Assembly (NCBI GenBank): GCA_947258825.1
Contig: CAMYJX010000031.1
Location: 1-62,134 of the forward strand
Direction of reading: 5' to 3'
DNA from: an uncultured Pseudomonadales bacterium
GTDB taxonomy: Bacteria; Pseudomonadota; Gammaproteobacteria; Pseudomonadales; Azotimanducaceae
DNA length: 62,134 bases
The notes below the pieces were generated by a model. That model did no database searches, was not told the DNA's origin, and worked only from the letters and a program-made list of their open reading frames with translations. This document shows, piece after piece, positions 1 to 9,150 of the stretch. The position numbers and the translations under genes are program-made. Position 1 is the stretch's first letter; the number at the start of each line of letters is the position of its first letter.

Positions 1-55
1 GCCCGGCCGCGCCTCCGCCGATGACGAGAATGTCAGTAGAAAAGCGCTGGGTCAT
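1..55 (-). CDS. nadB: L-aspartate oxidase NadB, N-terminal fragment (runs off the left edge)
   Basis: Only the first 18 codons are inside the window. They read MTQRFSTDILVIGGGAAG, an N-terminal beta strand plus the GxGxxG dinucleotide-binding turn of a FAD enzyme. By itself this only says flavoprotein. The identification rests on context: nadB is divergent from rpoE in many Gammaproteobacteria, and rpoE starts 91 bp away here. NadB oxidises L-aspartate to iminoaspartate, the first step of de novo NAD synthesis in the cytoplasm. The start is the ATG at 55..53. Any other FAD-dependent oxidoreductase would fit the visible residues. Confidence 0.8.
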   Translation of the reverse strand, partial: MTQRFSTDILVIGGGAAG

Positions 56-145
56 CGGGCGCAACCTCGTTCAGAACGCCCGTCTAGTATAACCGGGTCG
101 TTAACGGCAGAATATCCGGCCAGTTTTCCAGCTTCAGCGGGCCGC

Positions 146-727
146 GTGGGCAAAGAGACAGACAAGGAACTGGTGCGAAGAGTCCAGAAGGGGGACCGTC
201 GCGCGTTCGATCTGTTGTTCAGTCGCTATCAGTACAAGATCATGAATCTTGTCAGCCGTTACCTGCGGGAACCGGAAGACGTCCAGGATGTCACTCAGGA
301 AGCCTTCATCAAAGCATTTCGGGCGCTGCCGCGGTTCCGGGGCGAGAGCGCGTTCTATACCTGGCTGTATCGCATTGCCATCAATACCGCGAAGAATCAC
401 ATAGTGGCCCGTAGCCGGCGCCCGCCGGGGGTAGATGTCGAGGTGGAGGAGGCGGAATTCTACGACGGTGGCGAAGCCCTCAAAGACCTGGAGAACCCGG
501 AAGCGTCTCTGGCGAGAGATGAGCTGTCCGCCGCTATCGATCAGGCCATTTCAGGCCTGCCTGATGATCTTCGAAGCGCGGTGACATTACGGGAATTTGA
601 TGGTCTCACCTATGAGCAGATCGCCGAGATCATGGATTGCCCCGTCGGAACCGTGCGCTCGAGGATCTTCCGTGCCAGGGAGGCGATCGACAAGCACCTC
701 GCTCCGCTGCTGAACCCACCTCGTTGA
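146..727 (+). CDS. rpoE: RNA polymerase sigma-E factor (RpoE/AlgU), ECF family
   Basis: The 193-residue protein aligns over its length with E. coli RpoE (191 aa). Region 2 (about residues 20-90) carries the core-binding and -10 reading helices, with the stretch SAFYTWLYRIAINTAKN. Region 4 (about 130-185) ends with the helix-turn-helix segment MDCPVGTVRSRIFRARE, nearly identical to the E. coli protein. It directs transcription of envelope-stress genes and is held inactive by RseA, encoded next. The start is a GTG at 146; no ATG gives a better N-terminus. I could not find a convincing sigma-E type promoter in the 90 bp shared with nadB, so autoregulation is expected from the family but not shown. 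Confidence 0.96.
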   Translation: MGKETDKELVRRVQKGDRRAFDLLFSRYQYKIMNLVSRYLREPEDVQDVTQEAFIKAFRALPRFRGESAFYTWLYRIAINTAKNHIVARSRRPPGVDVEVEEAEFYDGGEALKDLENPEASLARDELSAAIDQAISGLPDDLRSAVTLREFDGLTYEQIAEIMDCPVGTVRSRIFRAREAIDKHLAPLLNPPR

Positions 728-830
728 ATTGCCCGATGAGAACGACGGATAGCGGTTGAGATGAGATTGAGAGAGGCGAGATTGGTAGAGGGAAGAGGTA
801 AAGCGGTGGGAGTTAGAGAGGTGAGAGAGG

Positions 831-1451
831 ATGTCGGAAAAGCTTAGACAATCATTATCCGCTGTGATCGATGACGAGGCCGATGAATTCGAGCTGCGGC
901 GAGTGCTCGACGAGCTGAAAACTGATCCGCAGCTGCAAGGTCTCTGGGAGCGGTACCACCTGTTTGGAAGCCTGCTCCGTCAGGAATGCGTGCATGAGCC
1001 TCTCGCGATTCGCGAAAGGGTGTGGCTGAGTCTGGATCAGGAGGCGCTTGGCGGCGAATCTCAGGAACAGATCGACGGGCTTGATGAGCAAAACATTCAG
1101 GTGCCCGAGGCAGCGACGAGCCGGTTCGGAAGAAAGACCGGGCTCGCGGTCGCTGCGTCCGTTGCCTTTGCTGTAGTGCTGGGTGTGGCCACGCTGCAGT
1201 CCGGGAATGAGCTTCCCGTTGGCGAGGTTGCCCAGGCGGAGGATCCACCCGTTGCCGATGGTGCGCCTTTCGTGGGTGAATCGTTGCGCGAGCCGGTGGT
1301 CGTCGCGCCGAATATCCGGCTTGCCGCGGATGCCTCTCCCTCAGATCTGCGCAGGGCGCGTGCCTACATGCTGCATCATACTCAGCAGAAGGCCCTGAAC
1401 CAGGCAGGGGTGGTCAATTTCGTCAAGATGGCTACCTACGAGGGTCCATGA
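831..1451 (+). CDS. rseA: Anti-sigma-E factor RseA (MucA-like)
   Basis: A 206-residue inner-membrane protein. The N-terminal 70 residues form the RseA_N domain that sequesters RpoE; it begins MSEKLRQSLSAVIDDEADEF, with the characteristic acidic DDEADEFELRRVL stretch. A single membrane helix lies at about 103-122 (TGLAVAASVAFAVVLGVATL), followed by an about 84-residue periplasmic part that would bind RseB and be cut by the site-1 protease. RseP, encoded in this same window at 36594, would perform the second cut. It lies 103 bp after rpoE behind an unusually purine-rich leader and overlaps rseB by 4 bp (ATGA). The ATG at 831 follows a run of GAGAGAGG. Confidence 0.93.
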   Translation: MSEKLRQSLSAVIDDEADEFELRRVLDELKTDPQLQGLWERYHLFGSLLRQECVHEPLAIRERVWLSLDQEALGGESQEQIDGLDEQNIQVPEAATSRFGRKTGLAVAASVAFAVVLGVATLQSGNELPVGEVAQAEDPPVADGAPFVGESLREPVVVAPNIRLAADASPSDLRRARAYMLHHTQQKALNQAGVVNFVKMATYEGP

Positions 1452-2458
1452 CGCCAGCGCGGTGCAATTCGTCAGCTGTGGCCGCCGGCCTGCTTGCCGC
1501 ATCCCTGTTGCTCAGTGGCCCGGTTCGGGCCGAACAGGACGCCAGGAGCTGGTTAGACGACATGAATCTGGCGTTCAGCGACCTCAGCTACGATGGAATA
1601 TTCAGCTACTACAACGGCGATGACATGGCCAGCCTGCGGGTTGTTCACATGGTGGTCAACGGCGAGCAGCGCGAACGGCTGGTTCACCTGAACGGCGCCC
1701 CGAGGGAGATCGTTCGGCGCGGTGAGGAGGTGGAGTGCATCGTCATGCCGGGTGATGCGCTGCTCGAGCTGGAGCAGAGCATCCCCTCTGGCCCGTTCGC
1801 GCGGGCTTTCGTTCGCCGCTACGATCAGATCTCCGATCATTACGGGCTGGCGATCTCCGGAGAAGACAGGGTGGCGGATCGGGTGGCTGTGCGTCTTGCC
1901 GTCACCCCGCTGGATGACGATCGTTATGGCTATCACCTGTGGCTGGACAAAGAGACGCGGCTGCTGCTTCGCTCCGAGCTGCTGAGCCGGGATGGTGAGC
2001 GCTTGGAGATCTTTCAGTTCAATCAGATCAGGCTGGGAGATCAGGTTGATCCGGCGGCGCTGGAACCCGACGGCAAGAATGGATCGCTCATCTCCCACCT
2101 GACGTTGGCGACCAAACATCCAGAGCCGGTCGCGGCGGCAGAAATGACGTGGATGGCGGGCTGGCTGCCGCCTGGATTCCGGGTTGCAGCGGCTGACATT
2201 CGTCGGGTGCCCAGCTCTCTTCGGGCCGTCAATACCCTGATGTATACCGATGGCCTGGCAGCTTTCTCTCTGTTTATTGAGGGCATGCCCGAAAGCGGGG
2301 CTGCGGAGATGGTGTCGCGTAATGGGGCAACCGTTGCCGTTACGCATCTCCTCTCCGGCGCGGAACATGAGCCGCATCTCGTGACGCTGGTGGGAGAGTT
2401 ACCTGTCCCCACGGCGCAGCGCATTGCGCGTTCAGTGACAGTACGGAGCGAACCGTGA
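1448..2458 (+). CDS. rseB: Periplasmic sigma-E regulator RseB (MucB)
   Basis: The 336-residue protein has a Sec signal peptide (about residues 1-28, likely cut after VRA) and then the MucB/RseB fold: an N-terminal LolA-like domain (about 30-210, starting around the conserved SYDGIFSYYNGDDM) and a smaller C-terminal domain. The family binds the periplasmic part of RseA and shields it from proteolysis until lipopolysaccharide or misfolded outer-membrane proteins displace it. It overlaps rseA by 4 bp and rseC by 4 bp, so the three are translationally coupled. Length is slightly above the E. coli protein (318 aa). Confidence 0.93.
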   Translation: MTPARCNSSAVAAGLLAASLLLSGPVRAEQDARSWLDDMNLAFSDLSYDGIFSYYNGDDMASLRVVHMVVNGEQRERLVHLNGAPREIVRRGEEVECIVMPGDALLELEQSIPSGPFARAFVRRYDQISDHYGLAISGEDRVADRVAVRLAVTPLDDDRYGYHLWLDKETRLLLRSELLSRDGERLEIFQFNQIRLGDQVDPAALEPDGKNGSLISHLTLATKHPEPVAAAEMTWMAGWLPPGFRVAAADIRRVPSSLRAVNTLMYTDGLAAFSLFIEGMPESGAAEMVSRNGATVAVTHLLSGAEHEPHLVTLVGELPVPTAQRIARSVTVRSEP

Positions 2459-2904
2459 CGGCGACGCCGCGAATCGATCGCGAGGGTACGCTGAGGGTCA
2501 GCGGTGGGGTGGTTCAGGAAATCGGAATCGCCAGTCACTGCGAGCGTTGTGCCGCCCGCTGTCCCGGCAGCGCCGACTCCGTTCGACTGATGCTCGGCGA
2601 TGACGATGCCGGGGATCAGGCGCTGGGTAGAGTGCTGGGGAGTGGCGGATGGGTGGACGGACAACCTGTGCAGGTTTCCGTATCCTCCGCGGGTCTTACC
2701 CGCGCAGCCATGGTGCTCTTTGGTTTGCCGGTGGCATTTCTGCTCTCGGGCGCTCTGATCGGTGCTTATATCGGAGGGGACGCGGCGAGCGTTGCAATGG
2801 GGTACAGTTTCCTTTTTGTGGTGATGGGCCTGCTGTTGAGGCTTGCGCCGTCCCTTGTTACCTGGACCCGACTGCGGATAACGCCCGCCGCCGTCCGGAG
2901 CTGA
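2455..2904 (+). CDS. rseC: RseC/MucC family inner-membrane regulator
   Basis: The 149-residue protein starts at GTG 2455, overlapping the rseB stop (GTGA). Residues 10-40 form the RseC N-terminus with a cysteine cluster (C29, C32, C36 in CERCAARC), followed by two hydrophobic helices at about 83-103 and 110-130. RseC is a minor positive modulator of sigma-E in E. coli and is linked elsewhere to electron-transfer (Rnf/Rsx) and thiamine functions; its biochemical role is not settled. Its position directly after rseB is canonical. The 147 bp that follow, up to mucD, contain no gene I can support. Confidence 0.9.
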   Translation: MTATPRIDREGTLRVSGGVVQEIGIASHCERCAARCPGSADSVRLMLGDDDAGDQALGRVLGSGGWVDGQPVQVSVSSAGLTRAAMVLFGLPVAFLLSGALIGAYIGGDAASVAMGYSFLFVVMGLLLRLAPSLVTWTRLRITPAAVRS

Positions 2905-3051
2905 AAGCTCGGCGCCGCAGAGAGCCTCAGCCAGTGCGAGTCCAGGAGCATCATTCGGGTCGAAACAATCATTCGAGGACATTCAGTCCGAGACGGCCAG
3001 CGGTGATTAGTGCTCCGTCTGCGGCAGGTAAATAGAAATACGGTGAGGTAT

Positions 3052-4455
3052 ATGAAGTCACAGAGTCTGTTAGTGCGTTGCTGGTTTTTTGCAACCGTAG
3101 CGCTGATGTCGGCAGCGATCCAGGCCCGCGAGCTGCCGGATTTCACCAAGCTTGTGGAGAAAAACGCGGCTGCGGTCGTCAACATAAGCACCGTGCAGCG
3201 CCCCGAAGCGCCATCTTCGTCTCGCCCCAGGTCCCGCAACGAGGAGCTGGAGGAGTTCTTCAGGCGGTTTTTTCCGCCGGAAGGTGGAGCCAGTCCCTAT
3301 GGGCGTCCCCGCTCTCTAGGCTCAGGCTTCGTGCTAGAGAAGGACGGCTACATTGTCACCAACAATCACGTCGTCGAAGGTGCAGATGAAATCCTCGTCC
3401 GATTCAACGATCGCACGGAGCTTTCCGCGACGCTGGTGGGTTCGGATCCGCGCTCCGACCTCGCCCTGATCAAGGTTGAAGCGGACGATCTGCCCACCGT
3501 CAAGCTGGGAAAATCCGCATCTCTCAAAGTGGGCGAGTGGGTCCTGGCGATCGGCTCTCCGTTCGGCTTCGACTACTCGGTTACCGCAGGAATTGTCAGC
3601 GCCAAAGGCCGCAGCCTGCCCACGGAGCAGAATGAAAACTACGTGCCCTTCATTCAGACCGACGTGGCGATCAATCCGGGCAATTCCGGCGGCCCACTTT
3701 TCAACCTCGACGGTGAGGTTGTTGGCATCAACTCGCAGATTTACAGCAACTCCGGCGGCTTCATGGGGGTGTCTTTTGCCATACCCATCGATGTGGCCAT
3801 GAATGCCGTTCGTCAGCTCAAGGAGACGGGTCGTGTTTCCCGGGGCTGGCTTGGCGTCGTCATTCAGGAAGTGAACCGCGATCTCGCGGAGAGCTTCGGC
3901 CTGGATAGACCCCACGGCGCGTTGGTCTCCCGGGTGATGGAAAACAGCCCGGCGGCTCAGGCTGGCGTCCGTGAGGGCGACATCATTGTGCAGTTTGCGG
4001 GAACGCCCATCGATTTTTCATCTGAGCTTCCGCACGTTGTGGGCGGCACGCCGGTGGGGGTCGATGCGGATATGCGCGTGGTTCGGGAAGGCGAGGAAAT
4101 TACGCTCACGGTTGCCATCGGGGAGTTGGCGGACCGGGGCGACGAGCAGCTCGGTTTCCGTTCGCCTCAAGGCGAAGTGCCTTCCAGGCTCGGGCTGGCG
4201 GTTGAAGGGTTGCCGGAGAATGCGGAAGAAAGATTGGGCGTTGCCGGAGGTGTTCGGGTAATGACGGCTGAAGGGCCTGCTGCCGAAGCGGGTATTCGGG
4301 CCGGCGACATCATCACGCGCCTGAACAATCAGGAAATCGTCGACGTCAACAGCTTCATGGAAATTGCTGACGGGTTGCCTGTCGGAAGATCGGTGCCGGT
4401 GCTCATCATCCGCGGCCAGGCGCCGACTTTCCTGGCATTGCGCGTACCTGAATGA
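3052..4455 (+). CDS. mucD: Periplasmic serine endoprotease MucD/DegP-like (HtrA family)
   Basis: The 467-residue protein from ATG 3052 has a signal peptide ending near AAIQA (about residue 25), an HtrA protease domain and two PDZ domains (about 265-355 and 385-460). The catalytic triad is visible: H106 in TNNHVVEGADE, D136 in SDPRSDLALIKV, and S212 in NPGNSGGPLF. HtrA proteases degrade or refold misfolded envelope proteins. An upstream in-frame GTG at 3010 would put 14 extra residues before a clean signal peptide, so I prefer 3052. Lying right after rseC, it corresponds to the Pseudomonas algU-mucABCD arrangement. DegP, DegQ and MucD cannot be separated by sequence alone. Confidence 0.93.
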   Translation: MKSQSLLVRCWFFATVALMSAAIQARELPDFTKLVEKNAAAVVNISTVQRPEAPSSSRPRSRNEELEEFFRRFFPPEGGASPYGRPRSLGSGFVLEKDGYIVTNNHVVEGADEILVRFNDRTELSATLVGSDPRSDLALIKVEADDLPTVKLGKSASLKVGEWVLAIGSPFGFDYSVTAGIVSAKGRSLPTEQNENYVPFIQTDVAINPGNSGGPLFNLDGEVVGINSQIYSNSGGFMGVSFAIPIDVAMNAVRQLKETGRVSRGWLGVVIQEVNRDLAESFGLDRPHGALVSRVMENSPAAQAGVREGDIIVQFAGTPIDFSSELPHVVGGTPVGVDADMRVVREGEEITLTVAIGELADRGDEQLGFRSPQGEVPSRLGLAVEGLPENAEERLGVAGGVRVMTAEGPAAEAGIRAGDIITRLNNQEIVDVNSFMEIADGLPVGRSVPVLIIRGQAPTFLALRVPE

Positions 4456-4517
4456 GTGACGGGAACTCGCTCGAGATCGGGTGATAGGCTACACTCGCGC
4501 GCCTCATAGGAACCGTA

Positions 4518-6344
4518 ATGGCGGCCTGGCATCGACAGGTCGGAACACTAGTGCCCGCGATTGACCTGATACGCAATTTTTCCATCATCGCCCACATCGA
4601 TCATGGCAAGTCGACCCTGGCCGACAGGTTGATCCAGCTCTGCGGTGGGCTCAGCGATCGGGAGATGGCCGATCAGGTCCTGGATTCGATGGATCTGGAG
4701 CGCGAACGCGGCATCACCATCAAGGCCCAGTGCGTCACCCTGCAGTACCAGGGCAGCGATGGAGAAACCTACCAGCTCAACTTCATCGATACGCCGGGGC
4801 ACGTGGACTTCAGCTATGAAGTGTCCCGTTCGCTGGCCGCCTGCGAGGGGGCTCTGCTTGTTGTGGATGCTGCCCAGGGGGTGGAAGCGCAATCCGTCGC
4901 GAACTGCTATACCGCCATCGAGCAAGGTCTTGAAGTACTGCCGGTGCTCAACAAGATCGATCTTCCGCAAGCGGAACCAGAGACGGTGGCCCGGGAAATT
5001 GAAGAAATCATCGGCCTGCCCACCGACGACGTGCTGTGCGTGAGTGCGAAAACGGGTGAAGGCGTTCCTGAGCTGCTGGAGCGGCTGGTGGCGCAGATAC
5101 CGCCGCCTCAGGGCGACCGCGACAAGCCTCTGCAGGCCCTGATCATCGATTCCTGGTTCGACAATTATCTCGGCATCGTTTCACTGGTTCGCGTTGTGCA
5201 CGGGCAGCTTCGCGCGGGCGACAAGATCGTCGTCAAGAGCGTAGGCAAGACGCACGTCGTGGATGATGTAGGGGGGTTCACGCCGAAGCGGAACAGTCGC
5301 GACTGCCTGATGGCGGGAGAAGTGGGCTACGTGGTGGCGGGCATCAAGGACATTCGCGGCGCCCCGGTGGGTGACACGCTGGTCCTCGCCGCGCACCAGC
5401 AGGTACCCCAGCTGCCCGGCTTCAGCAAGGCCAAGCCGCAGGTGTTTGCCGGCCTGTTTCCGGTCAACTCGGAAGATTTTGAAGGCTTCCGTGAGGCGCT
5501 TCAGAAGCTGACGCTCAACGACGCTTCCCTGTTCTACGAGCCGGAGTCTTCTGAAGCGCTCGGTTTTGGATTTCGCTGCGGATTCCTGGGCATGCTGCAC
5601 ATGGAAATCGTGCAGGAGCGGTTGGAGCGCGAGTATGGCCTCGATCTGATCACGTCAGCACCCACGGTCGTTTATGAGGCGGAGCTGGCTGATGGCAGCG
5701 TGGTGCAGGTCGACAACCCCTCACGGCTGCCGGCGAACTACGTAGAGATGCGCGAGCCCGTTGCGGAGGTAAACATATTGGTTCCACAGGACTATGTGGG
5801 CAACGTGATGACGCTCTGCGTGGAGCGGCGGGGCGTGCAGAAAAACATGCAATACAGCGGTGGCCAGGTGTCCATGACCTGGGAGCTGCCGATGAACGAG
5901 GTGGTGATGGATTTTTTCGATCGCCTGAAGTCGGTGAGCCGAGGTTTTGCTTCGCTGGACTACAGCTTCAAGCGATTCGAGGCGGCGAAGCTGGTGAAGC
6001 TGGATATTCTCATTAACGGTGACCGGGTCGATGCGCTTGCTACCATCGCCCATCGCGATCAGGCCCAGTCCCGCGGCAGGCTGCTGGCCGAAAAGATGAA
6101 AGAATTGATTCCCCGGCAGATGTTTGACGTTGCGATCCAGGCCGCCATCGGTGGTCAGGTGATCGCCAGGCAGACGGTCAAGGCGCTCCGCAAAAACGTA
6201 ACTGCCAAGTGTTACGGTGGCGACGTAACCCGAAAAAAGAAACTGCTGGAAAAACAGAAGGCCGGCAAGAAGCGCATGAAGCAGCTTGGCCGAGTCGAAA
6301 TCCCCCAGGAAGCTTTTCTGGCGGCATTGAAGGTCGAACGCTGA
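4518..6344 (+). CDS. lepA: Elongation factor 4 (LepA), ribosome back-translocase GTPase
   Basis: A translational GTPase with G1 motif AHIDHGKST near residue 25, then IDTPGHVDF (G3), NKID (G4), EF-G-like domains II, III and V and the LepA-specific C-terminal domain ending around FLAALKVER. The ATG at 4518 has a good Shine-Dalgarno (AGGA, 6 bp upstream) and gives 608 residues. An in-frame GTG at 4551 would give 597, closer to the E. coli length (599), so the first 11 residues are uncertain. LepA acts on stalled or initiating ribosomes at the membrane or in the cytosol. The stop overlaps the lepB start by one base (TGATG). Confidence 0.97.
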   Translation: MAAWHRQVGTLVPAIDLIRNFSIIAHIDHGKSTLADRLIQLCGGLSDREMADQVLDSMDLERERGITIKAQCVTLQYQGSDGETYQLNFIDTPGHVDFSYEVSRSLAACEGALLVVDAAQGVEAQSVANCYTAIEQGLEVLPVLNKIDLPQAEPETVAREIEEIIGLPTDDVLCVSAKTGEGVPELLERLVAQIPPPQGDRDKPLQALIIDSWFDNYLGIVSLVRVVHGQLRAGDKIVVKSVGKTHVVDDVGGFTPKRNSRDCLMAGEVGYVVAGIKDIRGAPVGDTLVLAAHQQVPQLPGFSKAKPQVFAGLFPVNSEDFEGFREALQKLTLNDASLFYEPESSEALGFGFRCGFLGMLHMEIVQERLEREYGLDLITSAPTVVYEAELADGSVVQVDNPSRLPANYVEMREPVAEVNILVPQDYVGNVMTLCVERRGVQKNMQYSGGQVSMTWELPMNEVVMDFFDRLKSVSRGFASLDYSFKRFEAAKLVKLDILINGDRVDALATIAHRDQAQSRGRLLAEKMKELIPRQMFDVAIQAAIGGQVIARQTVKALRKNVTAKCYGGDVTRKKKLLEKQKAGKKRMKQLGRVEIPQEAFLAALKVER

Positions 6345-7159
6345 TGGATATCGATTTTCCGCTCGTTCTAACCTGGGCCGTGCTGATCTGTGGCGCCCTG
6401 TGGCTGATCGACGCGCTGGTATTGAAGCCGCGACGCGTGGCCGCAGCCGCTTCGCTGGAAGCGAGCGGAACGGCAGGAGAGGAACTGGAGCGGGTTCTGA
6501 CCGAACCACGGCTGGTGGAATATGCGCGCTCCTTCTTCCCGGTGCTGCTGCTGGTTCTGCTTTTGCGCAGTTTTCTTGCGGAGCCGTACCAGATTCCCTC
6601 TGAGTCCATGGTACCTACCCTGGAAGTGGGCGACTTCATCCTGGTCAATAAATATGCCTACGGTCTGCGACTACCGGTGTTGGGAACCAAGATCCTGAAT
6701 ATCGGTGCACCTGAACGCGGAGACGTCATGGTTTTCGTTCCTCCCCATGATTCCCGCTACTTCATCAAGCGGGTCATGGGCCTTCCGGGAGATCGCATCC
6801 GCTATGAGAACAAGGCCGTGTTCCTCAACGGCAAACGCCTTAACTATGATCTCGTCCGGGAGTTCGAAGCCAGCATTCCTTACGCCGCCACCCGTATTCC
6901 GGTGCGTGAGTACGCCGAGACCGTTGATGGGCGTGCGCACAGAACTTACCGCTACCGCTTCACAGAACCGGCTCAGGAGTGGGTGGTGCCGGATGACGCT
7001 TATTTCATGATGGGGGACAATCGCGGCAGGAGCGAAGACAGCCGAGTCTGGGGTTTTGTCCCCGAAGACAACATTGTTGGCAAGGCGGTTGCCATCTGGG
7101 TTCACAAAGATCCGGGATGGAATCTGCCAACCTTAGCCCGCAATCGCTGGCTAGACTAA
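6344..7159 (+). CDS. lepB: Signal peptidase I
   Basis: A 271-residue membrane protease that cleaves Sec and Tat signal peptides on the periplasmic side. Two transmembrane helices lie at about 5-27 and 63-77. The catalytic dyad is the serine of IPSESM (S88) and the lysine of YFIKRVMGLPGDR (K142). The C-terminal box GDNRGRSEDSRVWGFVP is conserved. The ATG at 6344 overlaps the lepA stop; a longer reading from 6209 lies inside lepA and adds a charged tail with no family match. At 271 residues it is nearer the Pseudomonas type than the 324-residue E. coli enzyme. Confidence 0.96.
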   Translation: MDIDFPLVLTWAVLICGALWLIDALVLKPRRVAAAASLEASGTAGEELERVLTEPRLVEYARSFFPVLLLVLLLRSFLAEPYQIPSESMVPTLEVGDFILVNKYAYGLRLPVLGTKILNIGAPERGDVMVFVPPHDSRYFIKRVMGLPGDRIRYENKAVFLNGKRLNYDLVREFEASIPYAATRIPVREYAETVDGRAHRTYRYRFTEPAQEWVVPDDAYFMMGDNRGRSEDSRVWGFVPEDNIVGKAVAIWVHKDPGWNLPTLARNRWLD

Positions 7160-7177
7160 GGATAAGATGGAGAAATC

Positions 7178-7588
7178 ATGATGCGTACTCGAAACTTATC
7201 CCATTGCAACAACCGGCGCGGCAGCAGTCTTTCCAGGCAGGCAGGAATGTCGTTTGTGGGCATTCTTCTGATCGTGGTGGTCGTGGCATCCGCGGTAACG
7301 CTGGTGTTGAAGCTCGGCCCCCACTATATCGATTTCTACGCTGTGAAAAGCGTCATAGAGGACCTGCCACCGCAGAAGGTCCACGAGATGAGCCGAAGCG
7401 AGATCAAGGAGTCGCTGGAGAAGCGTTTCAAGGTGAACAACCTGCGTGACTTCAAGGTAACCGATATTCTGAAAATCGATCGCGGAAGGGACGACACCGT
7501 GCTGAACGTGAACTACGAACAGCGGGAGCACCTGGTTTCCAACGTAGATGTCGTTCTCAGGTTCGAGGAGCAGTTCAAGTATCAGTAG
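7178..7588 (+). CDS. DUF4845 pilin-like single-pass membrane protein
   Basis: A 136-residue protein beginning with a short basic segment and one strongly hydrophobic helix (about 24-45, GMSFVGILLIVVVVASAVTL) that resembles a type IV pilin N-terminus (Gly before a Met-Ser-Phe start of the helix). The rest, with PHYIDFYAVKSVIEDL, matches the DUF4845 family commonly found between lepB and rnc in Gammaproteobacteria. The function is unknown. The conserved location beside signal peptidase and its prepilin-like anchor suggest a membrane or export role, which is inference. It ends 10 bp before rnc. Confidence 0.85.
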   Translation: MMRTRNLSHCNNRRGSSLSRQAGMSFVGILLIVVVVASAVTLVLKLGPHYIDFYAVKSVIEDLPPQKVHEMSRSEIKESLEKRFKVNNLRDFKVTDILKIDRGRDDTVLNVNYEQREHLVSNVDVVLRFEEQFKYQ

Positions 7589-7598
7589 TTCTGATGTC

Positions 7599-8264
7599 AT
7601 GTCCCGTCTCGAGGCAGAACTCGGGTACACATTTGCAGACAGGGCGCTGCTTCAACAGGCGCTGACTCACAGAAGCGCGGCCGGGCGGCACAACGAACGA
7701 TTGGAATTTCTCGGCGATGCGGTATTGGGATACGTCATCGCCGAGCAGCTTTTCACTTCCCGGAATGCGGACGCGGAGGACGCTTTGACCCTGATGCGGG
7801 CCAGCCTGGTTCGACGGGAAACCCTTGCAGAAATTGCGCTGGAGCTCGATCTTGGCAACTGCCTGAAGCTTGGCAGTGGGGAGCGCAGCAGCGGCGGGCA
7901 CAAGCGGGCCTCGATTCTGGCCGACGCGCTGGAGGCGGTGTTTGGCGCGGTACACGTGGATGGTGGCATCGAATCCGCCCGGCAGGTGATTTGCCGCCTT
8001 TTCGGCGCGCGGATGTCCAACCTCAACGTCGAGGATATCAAAGATCCCAAAACACGGCTGCAGGAGCATCTTCAGGGGGCGAACCTGGCACTTCCGGTGT
8101 ATAACATCGTCGAAACGACGGGTAGCGCCCACGAGCGTGTTTTCCGCGTGAGCTGCACCATCCCGGAGCTCGCGCTGGAAGTCACCGGGGAAGGTACGAG
8201 CCGGCGCGCGGCCGAGAAGACCGCCGCCGATGTCATGTTGAAGCGGATCGCAGATATTGAATGA
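7599..8264 (+). CDS. rnc: Ribonuclease III
   Basis: From ATG 7599 the protein is 221 residues (E. coli 226). The endonuclease signature ERLEFLGDAVLG is at 33-44 with the metal ligands E33 and D40, a second acidic pair follows in ILADALEAVFGA, and a double-stranded RNA-binding domain occupies about 150-221 (DPKTRLQEHLQG through RRAAEKTAADVMLKRI). It cleaves double-stranded RNA in rRNA precursors and some mRNAs. A longer reading from 7548 overlaps the preceding gene and adds a serine-rich stretch absent from the family. It overlaps era by 8 bp. Confidence 0.96.
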   Translation: MSRLEAELGYTFADRALLQQALTHRSAAGRHNERLEFLGDAVLGYVIAEQLFTSRNADAEDALTLMRASLVRRETLAEIALELDLGNCLKLGSGERSSGGHKRASILADALEAVFGAVHVDGGIESARQVICRLFGARMSNLNVEDIKDPKTRLQEHLQGANLALPVYNIVETTGSAHERVFRVSCTIPELALEVTGEGTSRRAAEKTAADVMLKRIADIE

Positions 8265-9150
8265 AAACTCTCAGCGATGTGGTTACGTTGCGCTCGTAGG
8301 TCGACCCAACGTGGGCAAGTCCACGTTGCTCAATCACATGCTGCGTCAGAAGCTCAGCATCACCTCGAGAAAACCCCAGACGACGCGCCGTATTCTTCTG
8401 GGCGTGGATACCGAGGGCCCTTGTCAGGCGATCTATGTGGACACCCCTGGCATTCACCATCACGCTCACAGGGAAATTAATCGCTACATGGTTCGCGCTG
8501 CGACGTCGGTGCTTCCTGACGTAGACCTGATCGTGATGATAGTGGACCGCGACCAATGGACTGACGAGGATGATCTCGTGCTTGAGCACCTGAGCAAGCT
8601 GGCGGTGCCGCGGCTGGCGGTGATCAACAAAATTGATCTGTTGCGTGACAAGCAGGCATTGCTGCCCGCGATGAGCAAGCTGGATGCCCCCGGCGTTTTT
8701 GACGAGATCTTTCCTGTTTCGGCTTTGAAGAATGAAGGGCTGAACCAGCTGCGGGCTGCCATCTTCGCCCGACTGCCTGCAAGACCCCGGCTGTTTCCGG
8801 AGGATCAGCTGACCGATCAGACCGAACGTGCCCTGGTCGGGGAGATTATCCGCGAGAAGCTGATGCGGCGTCTCGGAGATGAAGTGCCGCACCACCTTGC
8901 CGTCGTGCTGGAAGGTTTCGAAGAAAAATCCGAGCTGGTTGAAATCATCGCTGACATCTATGTGGAGCGTCCCGGACAGAAGCGAATCGTCATAGGGAAG
9001 GGGGGCGAAAAGCTCAAACTCATCGGCCAGGAAGCCCGCAAGGACATCGAGACGCTCATCGGCAAGCGTGTGATGCTGCGCCTCTGGGTGAAAGTAAAAC
9101 CGGGCTGGAGCAACAGTCCGGCGGGCCTGCGCCGGATGGGCTATGACTAG
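8257..9150 (+). CDS. era: GTPase Era, 16S rRNA-binding ribosome assembly factor
   Basis: A 297-residue protein with an N-terminal GTPase domain (G1 GRPNVGKST at 14-22, DTPG for G3, NKID for G4, SALK for G5) and a C-terminal KH RNA-binding domain with GKGGEKLKLIGQEAR around residues 247-261. Era binds the 3' end of 16S rRNA during 30S maturation. The start is a TTG at 8257, inside the end of rnc. No ATG or GTG lies between it and the G1 motif in frame, so a TTG start is the best reading. Its stop lies within the recO start region (8-bp overlap). Confidence 0.96.
   Translation: MNENSQRCGYVALVGRPNVGKSTLLNHMLRQKLSITSRKPQTTRRILLGVDTEGPCQAIYVDTPGIHHHAHREINRYMVRAATSVLPDVDLIVMIVDRDQWTDEDDLVLEHLSKLAVPRLAVINKIDLLRDKQALLPAMSKLDAPGVFDEIFPVSALKNEGLNQLRAAIFARLPARPRLFPEDQLTDQTERALVGEIIREKLMRRLGDEVPHHLAVVLEGFEEKSELVEIIADIYVERPGQKRIVIGKGGEKLKLIGQEARKDIETLIGKRVMLRLWVKVKPGWSNSPAGLRRMGYD

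Noticed and set aside
4455..4517. Sigma-E-like promoter before lepA (GGAACT at 4462)
   Set aside because: No acceptable -10 lies 15-17 bp downstream; a TACACT at 4490 lacks a matching -35.
6209..6343. Longer lepB start inside lepA
   Set aside because: It would add about 45 charged residues before the normal first membrane helix; ATG 6344 fits the family.
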